This document shows positions 28,902-36,793 of a stretch of 64,000 nucleotides of DNA, one piece after another. Position numbers and translations under genes: made by a program. A model generated the notes under the pieces. It saw only the letters and a list, made by a program, of their open reading frames with translations. It searched no databases and was not told the DNA's origin. Origin of the DNA: Hyphomicrobium_A sp965243865 (GTDB lineage: Bacteria; Pseudomonadota; Alphaproteobacteria; Rhizobiales; Hyphomicrobiaceae); the NCBI RefSeq assembly GCF_965243865.1, contig NZ_OZ251603.1, positions 1,550,001-1,614,000 of the forward strand. The letters are read 5' to 3'. Position 1 is the stretch's first letter. Every line of letters starts with the position of its first letter.

Positions 28902-29699
28902 TCAGTTTACGCCGTACGCACGCGAGGGAACGCCGTAGCGGAGTACCCGCACGGTGCTGCCGCGTTGATCGTTCATGGCCGCGGTCGGTCCCTTACCCTT
29001 GAGATCGCCGTCGACAACGCTACGCAGGGCAAGGCTGATTTCCCCGGTGGAGTTGGCGCGCGCCAACAACTCAGCCTGCCGTGGATTGAGTTCCAAGGTT
29101 GCCGTACTGGCATTGCCCTCGGACAGTTTCGTACCTTCCTTCGTGCCGATGCTTTGCCCGATGGCCAGCACCCGAACGTTCTGGAACAGAGTGTCCGACA
29201 CGGCCTCGTCTTGCCCCGTCGGACTGCGCTCGCGGCGCGTCAGGATCACATCGACCCGGTCGTTCGGAAGAATGAGACGGCCCGCCGCCGTCTCTTCCTT
29301 GATCTTCGTCGAGATCGCGCGCATGCCGCTCGGCAAGATCGCGGCTAGCACGCCGCCCTGCCCCGGCTTGATGAGCTTCTGGCTGGTCACCGGCTCGCCT
29401 TCGAGCAATGGCGCCCGGGCAATAGCACCCTCGACCACCTTCATGCCGCCACCGCTGCCCTCGGTGATGAACGACGGCGTCACGGCCTCTTTCGGCCATG
29501 TCTGCCAACGGAAGTCGGTCGCCTTGGTCACCTGACCAAGCGGAATGTCATGCCGTGCAACGAGCACTTCGGTTGCATCGACTTGCACAGCCACCTGTTT
29601 CGGCGCGCTCGGCTCGTTGACGATCGAACGCATGAGAATGAAGGCGAGGAGCCCAGCTCCGCCCGCAATCGCAATGCCGATCAATTGTCCTCGCTTCAC
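28902..29699 (-). CDS. cpaB: Tad pilus assembly protein CpaB (RcpC)
   Basis: Periplasmic SAF-domain protein associated with the secretin. I chose the GTG at 29699 because AAGGA lies about 10 nt upstream and the family begins with KRGQLIGIAIAGGAG. The open frame continues for 19 codons without similarity. 265 residues: one N-terminal membrane helix, an SAF/RcpC domain (EVLVARHDIPLGQV and AARAPLLEGEPV-like segment), and IKPGQGG..ILPSGMRAISTKI. Spacing to cpaA is 119 nt, the widest internal gap of the array. Confidence 0.91.
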   Translation of the reverse strand: MKRGQLIGIAIAGGAGLLAFILMRSIVNEPSAPKQVAVQVDATEVLVARHDIPLGQVTKATDFRWQTWPKEAVTPSFITEGSGGGMKVVEGAIARAPLLEGEPVTSQKLIKPGQGGVLAAILPSGMRAISTKIKEETAAGRLILPNDRVDVILTRRERSPTGQDEAVSDTLFQNVRVLAIGQSIGTKEGTKLSEGNASTATLELNPRQAELLARANSTGEISLALRSVVDGDLKGKGPTAAMNDQRGSTVRVLRYGVPSRAYGVN

Positions 29700-29818
29700 T
29701 GCCGACGCGTCCTTATCCGCGGTGCAAAACCGTACGCTCCCGACACTGCCGAACAATCGTCAACGCAAAGTTAACTGCCGTAACGAATTGAGGCTGGGCG
29801 TGTCCTCGGTCCACCCGA

Positions 29819-30316
29819 TCAATGGCCGAGCAGCAAGGGAATGGTGGTCATCGGGTAGACCACAAGCGCGCCGGCTGAGATCGCAACGCCGTATGGGATC
29901 CCCTCTTCGCGCTTATGCAGACGCAGAGCCCAATCGGGCAGCGGAAAAGCTCCCGCAGGCACGCTTCTATAAGCGAGCATCACAACGGCGAGCGCACCAC
30001 CGAATACGGTGACCCAAATGAGAAACGGAAATAGTTGCTGATACCCAACCCAAACGGATGCAGCCGCGAGCAACTTGGCATCGCCGCCACCGAAGAGCCT
30101 GAGTTGAAACAGCACCATCGTCGCCAGCACAACCGCTAGCCCGACGCCGAAATGGAGCAGCATCACCTGCATCGGCATTCCAGCGATCAGCGCCGCGCCG
30201 ACGAACGCGCCAATGAGCGCGAGCGACACCCAATTCGCGATGCGCATCGTCAGCACATCGAGCACTGCCGCGAAAATCATTATGAGGGGAAAGAGGAGCC
30301 CGAGTTGATGCCCCAT
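29819..30316 (-). CDS. cpaA: Prepilin peptidase CpaA (TadV)
   Basis: Membrane aspartyl protease that cleaves the leader of the Flp pilin and of TadE-like pseudopilins. 165 residues from the ATG at 30316, 9 nt after GGAG; a GTG at 30331 would add five residues. Six hydrophobic segments. The two catalytic aspartates are visible: Asp20 in the first helix (VLDVLTMRIAN) and Asp79 in FGGGDAKLL. No N-methylation domain, as expected for Tad peptidases. A strong hairpin separates it from flp. Confidence 0.92.
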   Translation of the reverse strand: MGHQLGLLFPLIMIFAAVLDVLTMRIANWVSLALIGAFVGAALIAGMPMQVMLLHFGVGLAVVLATMVLFQLRLFGGGDAKLLAAASVWVGYQQLFPFLIWVTVFGGALAVVMLAYRSVPAGAFPLPDWALRLHKREEGIPYGVAISAGALVVYPMTTIPLLLGH

Positions 30317-30337
30317 TCCACACAACTCCACAAGATC

Positions 30338-30364
30338 GGCCTGCGCCGATAAACGGCGCAGGCC
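30338..30364 (-). terminator. Intercistronic stem-loop between flp and cpaA
   Basis: An 11-bp perfect stem, GGCCTGCGCCG (30338-30348) and CGGCGCAGGCC (30354-30364), with a 5-nt loop, 26 nt after the flp stop. On the minus strand it is followed by GATCTTGTGG, not a T-run. Such a hairpin can stabilise the abundant pilin message or reduce read-through into the assembly genes. Confidence 0.55.
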
Positions 30365-30390
30365 TGGGCGAACAAGAGCGCAGAACCGAA

Positions 30391-30558
30391 CTAGATCTTC
30401 AGCTTGGCCGAGATGTCAGTGAGCATGGTGTTCAGCTTCGTGCCGACGAGACCGGCACCGGTCACGATGGCAACGCCGATGAGGGCGGCAATCAGGCCGT
30501 ACTCGATAGCGGTTGCACCGGACTCATCCTGGGCGAAACGAGAAAGGAACGTCTTCAT
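30391..30558 (-). CDS. flp: Flp-type major pilin
   Basis: Major subunit of Tad pili, 55 residues, first gene of the minus-strand array. Short basic leader MKTFLSRFAQDESG, predicted cleavage after Gly14. Mature N-terminus ATAIEYGLIAALIGVAIV has Glu at +5 and Tyr at +6, the Flp motif, and then one hydrophobic helix and a small amphipathic tail ending AKLKI. GGGAG lies 10 nt before the ATG. It is preceded by an AT-rich promoter region and followed by a long stem-loop. Confidence 0.94.
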   Translation of the reverse strand: MKTFLSRFAQDESGATAIEYGLIAALIGVAIVTGAGLVGTKLNTMLTDISAKLKI

Positions 30559-31060
30559 TTGACAGCAACTCCCATTTTTTGGATCGGCCCATGCCCCGCA
30601 TGAGCCGGAGCCCGTCAGACATTGCCGCGGGACTGATCCGGTTATGGAACCCCATCTCTTAAACCTAAGTAAAACGAACTAATTTGCTCATAAATACCTC
30701 CTAACGACCTGTTAAAATATTCGCTAAGGATTGATGTTTTTCAATATGAGATAGAATAATTAAAGTAGACATGAAGCAATATTGGAGATTAGGCACGAGG
30801 TCGGCCGACGGCGGTTGTCTCCGCCATGACCAAAGCGCCGCAGCATAAGTTCAGCCGACAGAAAAATATTCCAGAACGAAAGACCGAGATCAGCTCGAAT
30901 ACTGAAAAACGCCAATTCGCCGGCCACGCCAAGCTGGAGGCAAGACCTCCTCTGACTGACTTACCGCTGAGTTTCAAAACCAGGGTTTCCAGTTTCTTCA
31001 CCAATTGCTGAGGTAATGCCTCTCAAATTGTAGAGGCTGCATCCGCCGGACCTCGAGGAC
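30559..31060. other. AT-rich intergenic region between the two pilus transcription units
   Basis: 502 bp between flp (-) and the secretin-N gene (+), so it must hold both divergent promoters. Bases 30661-30720 contain 18 G/C of 60 (30%), far below the window's usual value of well over 60%. A short + strand frame at 30826-31011 has neither similarity nor a ribosome binding site and I do not call it. No RNA gene is recognised. Confidence 0.6.
30659..30673 (-). promoter_or_regulatory. Near-consensus CtrA-type box upstream of flp
   Basis: TTAA-N7-TAAA, one base from TTAA-N7-TTAA, about 100 bp upstream of the flp start. Several other TTAA-like words surround it in this AT-rich stretch, so chance is more likely here than at tadD. 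Confidence 0.25.
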
Positions 31061-31534
31061 ATGCCGATCAACACCCTAAGTCGTTCAGCTATCGCCGCCG
31101 TGGCGCTCATTCTCAGCATCTCGGCGTCACCCGCCGCCGACCTCGTCGTCGCCTACGACCAGTCACAGCTCCTGCGCCTACCGCGCCCGGTTTCCGAGGT
31201 CATTATCGGCAATCCGTCGATCGCCGACGTCGCCGTGCAAGGTGGCAATCTACTCGTCGTCACCGGCAAGTCGTTCGGCGTCACCAATATCATCGCGCTC
31301 GATGCCGACCGGAATGTCATCCAGGACCAGCGCGTCGTGGTTGATCGCGACGACCGCCGCACCGTGGCTTTGTTCCGCGGCCCGCTGCGCCAGACCTACA
31401 CCTGCGCGCCGACATGCTCGCCTATGCTGATCATTGGCGATGATCCCGAGTACTTCGACACGGTCGCCAAAGCAGCCAACACGAAGAGCGGCGCCGCATC
31501 CGCGTCTGCCAAGCAGCAGCCCGCTGGCGAATAG
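31061..31534 (+). CDS. Stand-alone pilus-assembly/secretin N-terminal domain protein
   Basis: 157 residues with a signal peptide (to about SPAA-DL, residue 26) and a domain matching the N-terminal part of CpaC: LRLPRPVSEVIIGNPSIADV, then VTGKSFGVTNIIALD. No secretin core follows. The C-terminal part carries a Cys pair (CAPTC near residue 110) absent from CpaC, and then a low-complexity Ser/Ala tail. It is the first + strand gene after the divergent flp promoter region. It probably binds the secretin or the pilus in the periplasm (inference). Confidence 0.8.
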   Translation: MPINTLSRSAIAAVALILSISASPAADLVVAYDQSQLLRLPRPVSEVIIGNPSIADVAVQGGNLLVVTGKSFGVTNIIALDADRNVIQDQRVVVDRDDRRTVALFRGPLRQTYTCAPTCSPMLIIGDDPEYFDTVAKAANTKSGAASASAKQQPAGE

Positions 31535-31552
31535 CCCAATCCGGCACACGCA

Positions 31553-31567
31553 TTAACTCGGCATCAA
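31553..31567 (+). promoter_or_regulatory. Near-consensus CtrA-type box upstream of the TadE genes
   Basis: TTAA-N7-TCAA, one base from TTAA-N7-TTAA, 85 bp before the first TadE-like gene and just after the preceding stop codon. Weight comes mainly from the parallel sites at tadD and flp. Confidence 0.25.
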
Positions 31568-31651
31568 CGCAGGTGCCGCAAATTGCAGACGAAGTAACAT
31601 CTACTTTAGAAGCGAGAACTTACGGTCCCGGTAACCTACACCGAGGACCCC

Positions 31652-32242
31652 ATGCGCTTGGCTCGCTTTCCAACTCCAAAGCCGACCTCCAGCACCACGC
31701 ACCGCCTCGCCACGAACGAGGACGGCGCTGCCGCGATCGAGTTCGCGCTCGTCGGCCTGCCCTTTCTGCTTTTCATCTTCGGCATCATCGGATTTGGCCT
31801 CTACTTTCTGAACTCATCCTACCTCGAGCACGGCGTAAAAACCGCCTCGCGCAAAATCCTCACTGGCGAGTTGCGATCGGCAGGCGCCGACGGCAACCCG
31901 ATGACCGTCGGTGAGTTTCGCAAGCTGGTGTGCGACGCCTCCGAGCCCGTTATTGATTGCAGCAAGCTGAGCGTCATGGTCCAGCACGCGACCGATTGGA
32001 GTAGTCTCACCCCGCAATCGTGCATCGACGGAGAAGGCAACATGGCCGAATCGTCAGGAGAAAGCGGAGATCTGCTTTCTCAGTATGCCGGCGACGCCAG
32101 CCAGGTCGTTCTGGTGACGGTTTGCTACAAGTGGGATCTCGCAAACACGATGAGCTTCTTGAAGCTCGGCAGCGGCGCGGATGGAACCGGCCCTGCCATT
32201 ATGCAGGCCGCCTTGGCCTTCAAGAGCGAGCCCTATAGCTGA
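31652..32242 (+). CDS. TadE-like pseudopilin
   Basis: Minor pseudopilin of 196 residues. Leader of about 25 residues ending NEDG, predicted cleavage after Gly25. The mature start AAAIEFALVGLPFLLFIFG has Glu at +5. One helix and then a soluble domain with four Cys (LVCDASEPVIDCSK, SCIDGEG, VCYKWD) that could form two disulfides. Processed by CpaA. Its TGA overlaps the next ATG (TGATG), so the two pseudopilins are coupled. Confidence 0.88.
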   Translation: MRLARFPTPKPTSSTTHRLATNEDGAAAIEFALVGLPFLLFIFGIIGFGLYFLNSSYLEHGVKTASRKILTGELRSAGADGNPMTVGEFRKLVCDASEPVIDCSKLSVMVQHATDWSSLTPQSCIDGEGNMAESSGESGDLLSQYAGDASQVVLVTVCYKWDLANTMSFLKLGSGADGTGPAIMQAALAFKSEPYS

Positions 32243-32859
32243 TGGACAAGGCAACGATGCGCACCAACCTGTACAGAGCTTCGCTGCGGAACCTTCGCGC
32301 CGATACGCACGGCGGCGTTGCGATCGAGTTCGGTTTGCTTGCACCGCTATTGATGCTGATGCTTCTCGGCACCATAGAACTGGGCCGCGCAATCGCCAAC
32401 GATCGCCATTTCATCGCCGCGGTCACGACAGCAGGCGACCTCGTTTCGCGCGAGGAATATCTCGGGACATCCGCCAGCGAGGCTGAATCGAACCTCGAAG
32501 GGATCATGCTCTCGACAAAGCACATGCTCGCCCCGTACGACGCCGGCAAGCTTAAGCTCGCAGTCTTCTCCGTCAAAGCATCCGACAGCGACGCGAAAAA
32601 GGCGAAAGTGGAATGGTCCTACTCCTACAACGGCATGGAAGCTCCAGCTCAATGTTCTGACTACACGCTCCCTGACGATATCGTCTCGGCCGGCGGAAGC
32701 GTCATAGTGGTGGATGCCGCCTATACATTTAGCTCTCTGTTCGGCAGCTATGTTCCGGGCATGAGCCCCAGCATGGAATGGACGGAAAAATCCTACTACA
32801 GCCCGCGGAATTCCTGCGTAGATCTGGTCGAAGGCGACAATTGCATCAGCAAATGCTGA
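32242..32859 (+). CDS. TadE/TadG-like pseudopilin
   Basis: 205 residues. Leader ends THG, predicted cleavage after Gly24, then GVAIEFGLLAPLLMLMLLG with Glu at +5. Hydrophobic helix, then a soluble beta-rich domain with Cys near 137 and three at the end (SCVD, NCISKC). No von Willebrand A domain, so it is not a full TadG. Coupled to the preceding gene and last in this unit. The large TadG protein is not in the window. Confidence 0.87.
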   Translation: MDKATMRTNLYRASLRNLRADTHGGVAIEFGLLAPLLMLMLLGTIELGRAIANDRHFIAAVTTAGDLVSREEYLGTSASEAESNLEGIMLSTKHMLAPYDAGKLKLAVFSVKASDSDAKKAKVEWSYSYNGMEAPAQCSDYTLPDDIVSAGGSVIVVDAAYTFSSLFGSYVPGMSPSMEWTEKSYYSPRNSCVDLVEGDNCISKC

Positions 32860-33004
32860 CAATGCCCACTGCGGCGAGACCAGACGGCCCTTCCACCGGC
32901 ATTTTGATGCGTACGCAGCCTAAATAGCTTGCTCCCGCCCGCGGCAGGCCTATTCTAAGCGGATCGTCAGTCTTCAAACGACTTAGCGCGCGAGTCAAAA
33001 AAAC

Positions 33005-33628
33005 ATGGGACGACGTTCCATACACACTCCCGAGGAATTGCGGGAGCTGATCATCGACGCCACCACGACCATCGTCGAGCAGGAAGGCCTCGAAGGACTT
33101 TCCGCGCGCGAGATTGCCAAACGCATCGGCTATTCCCCCGGCACGCTCTACAATGTCTTCGAGAACCTCGATGACTTGCTGCTGATCATCGAAGCTCGTC
33201 TGTTGGATGAACTGGCCCTCCGCCTCGAAGGCACTGACACCTCCGGCTCCCCGTCGGAACGGATCCGTCGTCTCGTCGGTGCGTACTTCGCTTTTACCCA
33301 GGAGCGTCCAAAACTCTGGAACCTGCTCAACGAGCATCGTATGCCCGCTGGCCGCGCCGTTCCCGAATGGTACCAAGCGAAGCTCGACAAGCTCCTCGCA
33401 CCGCTCGATGAAGCCATGACCCCGCTGTTGCTCGACCGCGATCCCGGTACGCGCCGCCAGCACGCACGCACACTCTGGGCGAGCGTACACGGCATGACCT
33501 CAATCTCCACCGCCGATAAGCTATCCCATGTGACGGCGCACATCGGCCGCTCATTGGTCGACGACCTCGTGCAGACTTACCTCGCAGGCCTGGAGAACCG
33601 CACCCCCGCGCGATCCGCGCATTCCTGA
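33005..33628 (+). CDS. TetR-family transcriptional regulator
   Basis: 207 residues. N-terminal helix-turn-helix (LSAREIAKRIGYSPGTLYNVFENLDDLL, residues about 36-63; this is the standard TetR pattern) and an all-helical ligand domain with a TetR_C-type segment (LWASVHGMTSIST). No obvious ribosome binding site: the ATG follows a run of A. The neighbouring genes, a membrane protein in convergent orientation and the pilus genes upstream, are not typical targets, so the regulon is unknown. Confidence 0.9.
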   Translation: MGRRSIHTPEELRELIIDATTTIVEQEGLEGLSAREIAKRIGYSPGTLYNVFENLDDLLLIIEARLLDELALRLEGTDTSGSPSERIRRLVGAYFAFTQERPKLWNLLNEHRMPAGRAVPEWYQAKLDKLLAPLDEAMTPLLLDRDPGTRRQHARTLWASVHGMTSISTADKLSHVTAHIGRSLVDDLVQTYLAGLENRTPARSAHS

Positions 33629-33642
33629 TCGCAAGCCCGCCC

Positions 33643-34497
33643 TCAGGGCGCGGGGACGTCCGAAGGAGGCGGCTCCGTGGCCGAACCGGTAGCCGGCGCC
33701 GCCGCAGAGGCGGCGGGCAACGAGCCTGTTACCGGTGCGCCCGGATCGTTTGACTGGCGCCGTGCAATCAGGCTGCGATCCCTGACCACGCCAAACCAGC
33801 CATCGGTCGGCAGCAACCGTGCATTGAGCGCCGTCCACATCGGACGCGACGTGATCCCGTCATAGAACGTGCCGAACGAAGGCGTCAGGAATAGCAGCCC
33901 TACCGCCGCGGCTGCCATCAGCGCCGAGCCAGTAAGGTTCCGCTTGTCGTATGGCTTGAACGCCGTGCCGAACGACTTTTTGATGTAGTTTCCTAGAACG
34001 TCGACCGAATAGATCTCGTCCAGGATCAAGTGCGTCAGAAAGCCGATCAGTAGGAAGCCGCCTGCAAGCCAGGCCACCCCGTCTGGCCGATCAAACACGT
34101 AGTAGAAGATGATGACGGTCGCGAAGGCCGATGCCAGTCCGGCGATCCAGGAATGCCAAACGCCTCGATGGTTCGTCAGTCGATGGAACGTCGTGTGCAG
34201 GCCGTACCTCACGAATAGCAGTGAGCCGAGCCACAAGATCCACATCTCGGCGATCGACAGATGCGGTGCGAAGTGGAACAGCAGCGCAAATGAGAAGAAC
34301 ACGGCAAGCCCCGCAAACAGCGCACGGCTGGGACGCGAGTCCTTCAGGTCGATGTCCGGCAGTACCGAGCCGAGCGAACCAGCCAAGGTCACCGCGACGA
34401 GGTTCTCCGGCGCAATAACGTCGGCCGCAAGTGTGAGCGTGGCCAGCGAACCGGCAACGATCGTTCCAACGACGATATGCGTAGGGAAGTTTGCCAT
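33643..34497 (-). CDS. YdjM-like inner-membrane metal-dependent hydrolase
   Basis: 284 residues from the ATG at 34497, 7 nt after GGAGG. Four to five hydrophobic segments. The YdjM (LexA-binding, inner-membrane-associated hydrolase) pattern is visible: FPTHIVVG, GSVLPDIDLKDS, HTTFHRLTNHRGVWHS and THLILDEIY, whose His/Asp residues could bind a metal. E. coli YdjM is SOS-induced, but I see no LexA box here. The last 50 residues are Pro/Ala-rich. Biochemical function unknown. Confidence 0.83.
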   Translation of the reverse strand: MANFPTHIVVGTIVAGSLATLTLAADVIAPENLVAVTLAGSLGSVLPDIDLKDSRPSRALFAGLAVFFSFALLFHFAPHLSIAEMWILWLGSLLFVRYGLHTTFHRLTNHRGVWHSWIAGLASAFATVIIFYYVFDRPDGVAWLAGGFLLIGFLTHLILDEIYSVDVLGNYIKKSFGTAFKPYDKRNLTGSALMAAAAVGLLFLTPSFGTFYDGITSRPMWTALNARLLPTDGWFGVVRDRSLIARRQSNDPGAPVTGSLPAASAAAPATGSATEPPPSDVPAP

Positions 34498-34662
34498 GGA
34501 TTGTGCCTCCACCTCTCCCAGCGCGGCCCGCGAGCCGGCAAACACAACTCCCCATCAGATTCTCGGCGCCAGCGGGAGGGAGGCAGCCCATGCCGCATGT
34601 GGAAAACATACCGCGGCCTCAGTCGTCTCGAGCCTCTTGCCCTCCCGCCGCATAGCCGCTTA

Positions 34663-35586
34663 ATGGCGCGCATGAAATCGCCGATCGCCGACAATAAGCG
34701 CAGCCAGCATCAGCTCATCGCAGCCAGCAGCATTGCGGTTGCGCTGGCTGTGATGGGGATCAAGTACATTGCCTATCTGATGACCGGCAGCGTCGCGCTG
34801 TTCTCAGATGCACTCGAGAGCATCGTCAACGTACTGACGGCCATCGCTGCGCTCGTTGCCATTCGCATCGGCGCACAGCCGCCCGACCGTTCGCATCCGT
34901 TCGGCCACCATAAGGCCGAATACTTCGCCGCCGTGCTCGAAGGCGCGCTCATCATCGTCGCGGCCTTTATGATCTTCCGCGAGGCGTATTTCGCCTTCTA
35001 CGAGCCGCGCAGCCTCGATCAGCCTGTCGCCGGCTTGATGGTCAACGCCTTCGCCACAGCAATCAATGCAGCCTGGGCCTGGGTCCTCATGAGCCGAGGC
35101 CGCATCTGGAACTCGCCCGCCATGGCCGGCGATGGGCGACACCTTCTGTCCGACGTTATCACCTCGGTCGGCGTGCTGATCGGCCTTGTCCTGGCGACAA
35201 TTACCGGCTGGAACGTCCTCGATCCCCTCCTTGCCGCCATCGTCGCATTCAACATTCTGCGCATCGGCTACAATCTCGCCGTCGAATCGATGAGCCAGCT
35301 CCTCGACCAGGCAGCCTCACCCGAAATCCAGGCGCGCATTCTCGCTGCAATCCGCGCCAACGGCGAGGGCGCACTGCAGGCGCACGATATCCGCACTCGC
35401 ACCGCCGGCCCGCAGACATTCATCGAGTTTCACCTCGTCGTCCCCGGCGACATGACGGTGCTGACGGCCCACGGAATTTGCGACCGCATCGAGTACGCTC
35501 TGGAGCAGGAACTCGCCAACACAGACGTCATCATCCACGTCGAGCCTGACTATAAGGCCAAGCCCAAGGCCCCCGTCCAGCTTTGA
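34663..35586 (+). CDS. Cation diffusion facilitator family transporter
   Basis: Metal/proton antiporter of the CDF family, 307 residues. The ATG at 34663 or the one at 34672 is likely; the frame is open upstream over the divergent gene. Six membrane helices followed by a cytoplasmic domain (residues about 210-300, with HDIRTRTAG and HLVVPGDMTVLTAH). Metal-site residues: SDALESIVN in the second helix and GDGRHLLSDV in the fifth. The DxxE form in helix two, instead of DxxxD, occurs in a subgroup proposed to move Mn or Fe, so zinc specificity should not be assumed. It is divergent from the YdjM-like gene. Confidence 0.9.
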   Translation: MARMKSPIADNKRSQHQLIAASSIAVALAVMGIKYIAYLMTGSVALFSDALESIVNVLTAIAALVAIRIGAQPPDRSHPFGHHKAEYFAAVLEGALIIVAAFMIFREAYFAFYEPRSLDQPVAGLMVNAFATAINAAWAWVLMSRGRIWNSPAMAGDGRHLLSDVITSVGVLIGLVLATITGWNVLDPLLAAIVAFNILRIGYNLAVESMSQLLDQAASPEIQARILAAIRANGEGALQAHDIRTRTAGPQTFIEFHLVVPGDMTVLTAHGICDRIEYALEQELANTDVIIHVEPDYKAKPKAPVQL

Positions 35587-35634
35587 TCCTGACGCCAGGA
35601 TTGCACAACGAGCGCATTCCCCGCTAATAGCGCC

Positions 35635-36375
35635 ATGGATCCGCATTCGCTGCCCGGAGTGAGGCTGTTCGTCGATGCACCGCTTGCCGCGGGCGCCTCG
35701 ATCTCCTGCACGACCGATCAAGCCAACTACCTCGTCAACGTGCTGCGCCTCGCTGTCGGCACCGATATCCTCGTGTTCAACGGACGCGATGGGGAGTGGC
35801 GGGCGAGGATCACAGACACCGCGAAGCGCCGCTGCTCGCTTGAGTGTACTGGCCAGACGCGTCCTCAACTCGATGGCCCGGACGTCGACTATGTCTTCGC
35901 GCCGCTCAAGCACGCTCGCCTCGACTACATGGTGCAGAAGGCGACCGAGCTGGGCGTGGCACGCCTGCAGCCGGTCCTGACCCGCCGCACCATTGCCGCC
36001 CGCGTCAACCTTGAGCGCATGCGTGCAAACGCTATCGAGGCGGCCGAGCAGTGCGGCGTCCTGCGTGTCCCCGACGTCGTCGAGCCGGCAAAGCTCGAAC
36101 AGATACTGGCGCAATGGGATCCGGCGAGGCGCTTGGTCTTTTGTGACGAGACTGCCGACATCGCGAGCCCGCTCGACGTGCTGTCGGCGGTGCCACCCGG
36201 TCCGCTGGCCGTTCTCATCGGACCCGAAGGGGGGTTCGATCCGTCCGAGCGCGCACTGCTCCGCGAGAAGCCATTCACTCTTGCGATATCGCTCGGGCCC
36301 CGCATCATGCGCGCCGACACCGCAGCAGTCGCAGCCCTAGCCCTTGTCAACGCCGCGCTCGGCGACTGGCGCTGA
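35635..36375 (+). CDS. rsmE: 16S rRNA (uracil-1498-N3)-methyltransferase
   Basis: SPOUT-fold methyltransferase acting on helix 44 of 16S rRNA. 246 residues: N-terminal PUA-like domain (HSLPGVRLFVD, then FNGRDGEW) and C-terminal SPOUT domain with KHARLDYMVQKATELGV, RMRANAIEAAEQCG, IGPEGGFDPSE and LGPRIMRADTA, which form the knotted SAM site. In many Hyphomicrobiales rsmE lies directly before gshA; here a small gene on the other strand separates them. No clear Shine-Dalgarno. Confidence 0.94.
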   Translation: MDPHSLPGVRLFVDAPLAAGASISCTTDQANYLVNVLRLAVGTDILVFNGRDGEWRARITDTAKRRCSLECTGQTRPQLDGPDVDYVFAPLKHARLDYMVQKATELGVARLQPVLTRRTIAARVNLERMRANAIEAAEQCGVLRVPDVVEPAKLEQILAQWDPARRLVFCDETADIASPLDVLSAVPPGPLAVLIGPEGGFDPSERALLREKPFTLAISLGPRIMRADTAAVAALALVNAALGDWR

Positions 36376-36393
36376 CTAAACAGATGCGCCAAC

Positions 36394-36420
36394 AAAAGAG
36401 GCCACCAAGCCGGTGGCCTC
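36394..36420 (-). terminator. Intrinsic terminator downstream of the small exported-protein gene
   Basis: GAGGCCACC (36398-36406) and GGTGGCCTC (36412-36420) form a 9-bp perfect stem with a 5-nt loop. Read on the minus strand, it is followed by TTTTG (36397-36393). It lies 28 nt past the stop of the minus-strand gene. It may also slow rsmE transcripts from the other side, but there the T-run is missing. Confidence 0.75.
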
Positions 36421-36448
36421 CCGATCGCGCTGACGGTGATCGGCTATG

Positions 36449-36793
36449 TTAGCCGCCGCACTTGCCGTCGAGCTTGTCCATGGCGGCATCATAGGCCTTG
36501 CCGTCCTCAGACTCCGGATCGAGATCTGCACCCGCTTCGAATGCGGTCTGGAACTCGGGGCCCAGCTGCTTCATGAAGCCGTCCATCTGCTTGTCGAGCT
36601 CTTCCGCCTTGCTGTCGTCTTCGGCGTCCGCCGAGGACATGACCTTGCTCATCTCGCAGTAGACTTTCAGCTTTGCTGCATCGTTGCCCACGGCCTCGAA
36701 GGTCTTGACGGCAGAGTCCACTGCCGCATTGGCGGCGAGCACCGGTGAGGCAAGAAGGCCGCAGAGGGCGCAGGCGGCCAAGTACTTATTCAT
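36449..36793 (-). CDS. Small exported protein of unknown function
   Basis: 114 residues from the ATG at 36793, 6 nt after GGAG. Clear signal peptide (MNKYLAACALCGLLASPVLA). The mature part is acidic and helical (many Asp, Glu, Lys, Met) with one Cys near residue 45 and one in the C-terminal KCGG, which could form a disulfide. It has a matching terminator, so it is a self-contained transcription unit. No family recognised. Confidence 0.7.
   Translation of the reverse strand: MNKYLAACALCGLLASPVLAANAAVDSAVKTFEAVGNDAAKLKVYCEMSKVMSSADAEDDSKAEELDKQMDGFMKQLGPEFQTAFEAGADLDPESEDGKAYDAAMDKLDGKCGG

Noticed and set aside
30826..31011. 61-codon + strand frame in the flp intergenic region
   Set aside because: No ribosome binding site, no similarity, and it lies in the region that must hold the divergent promoters.
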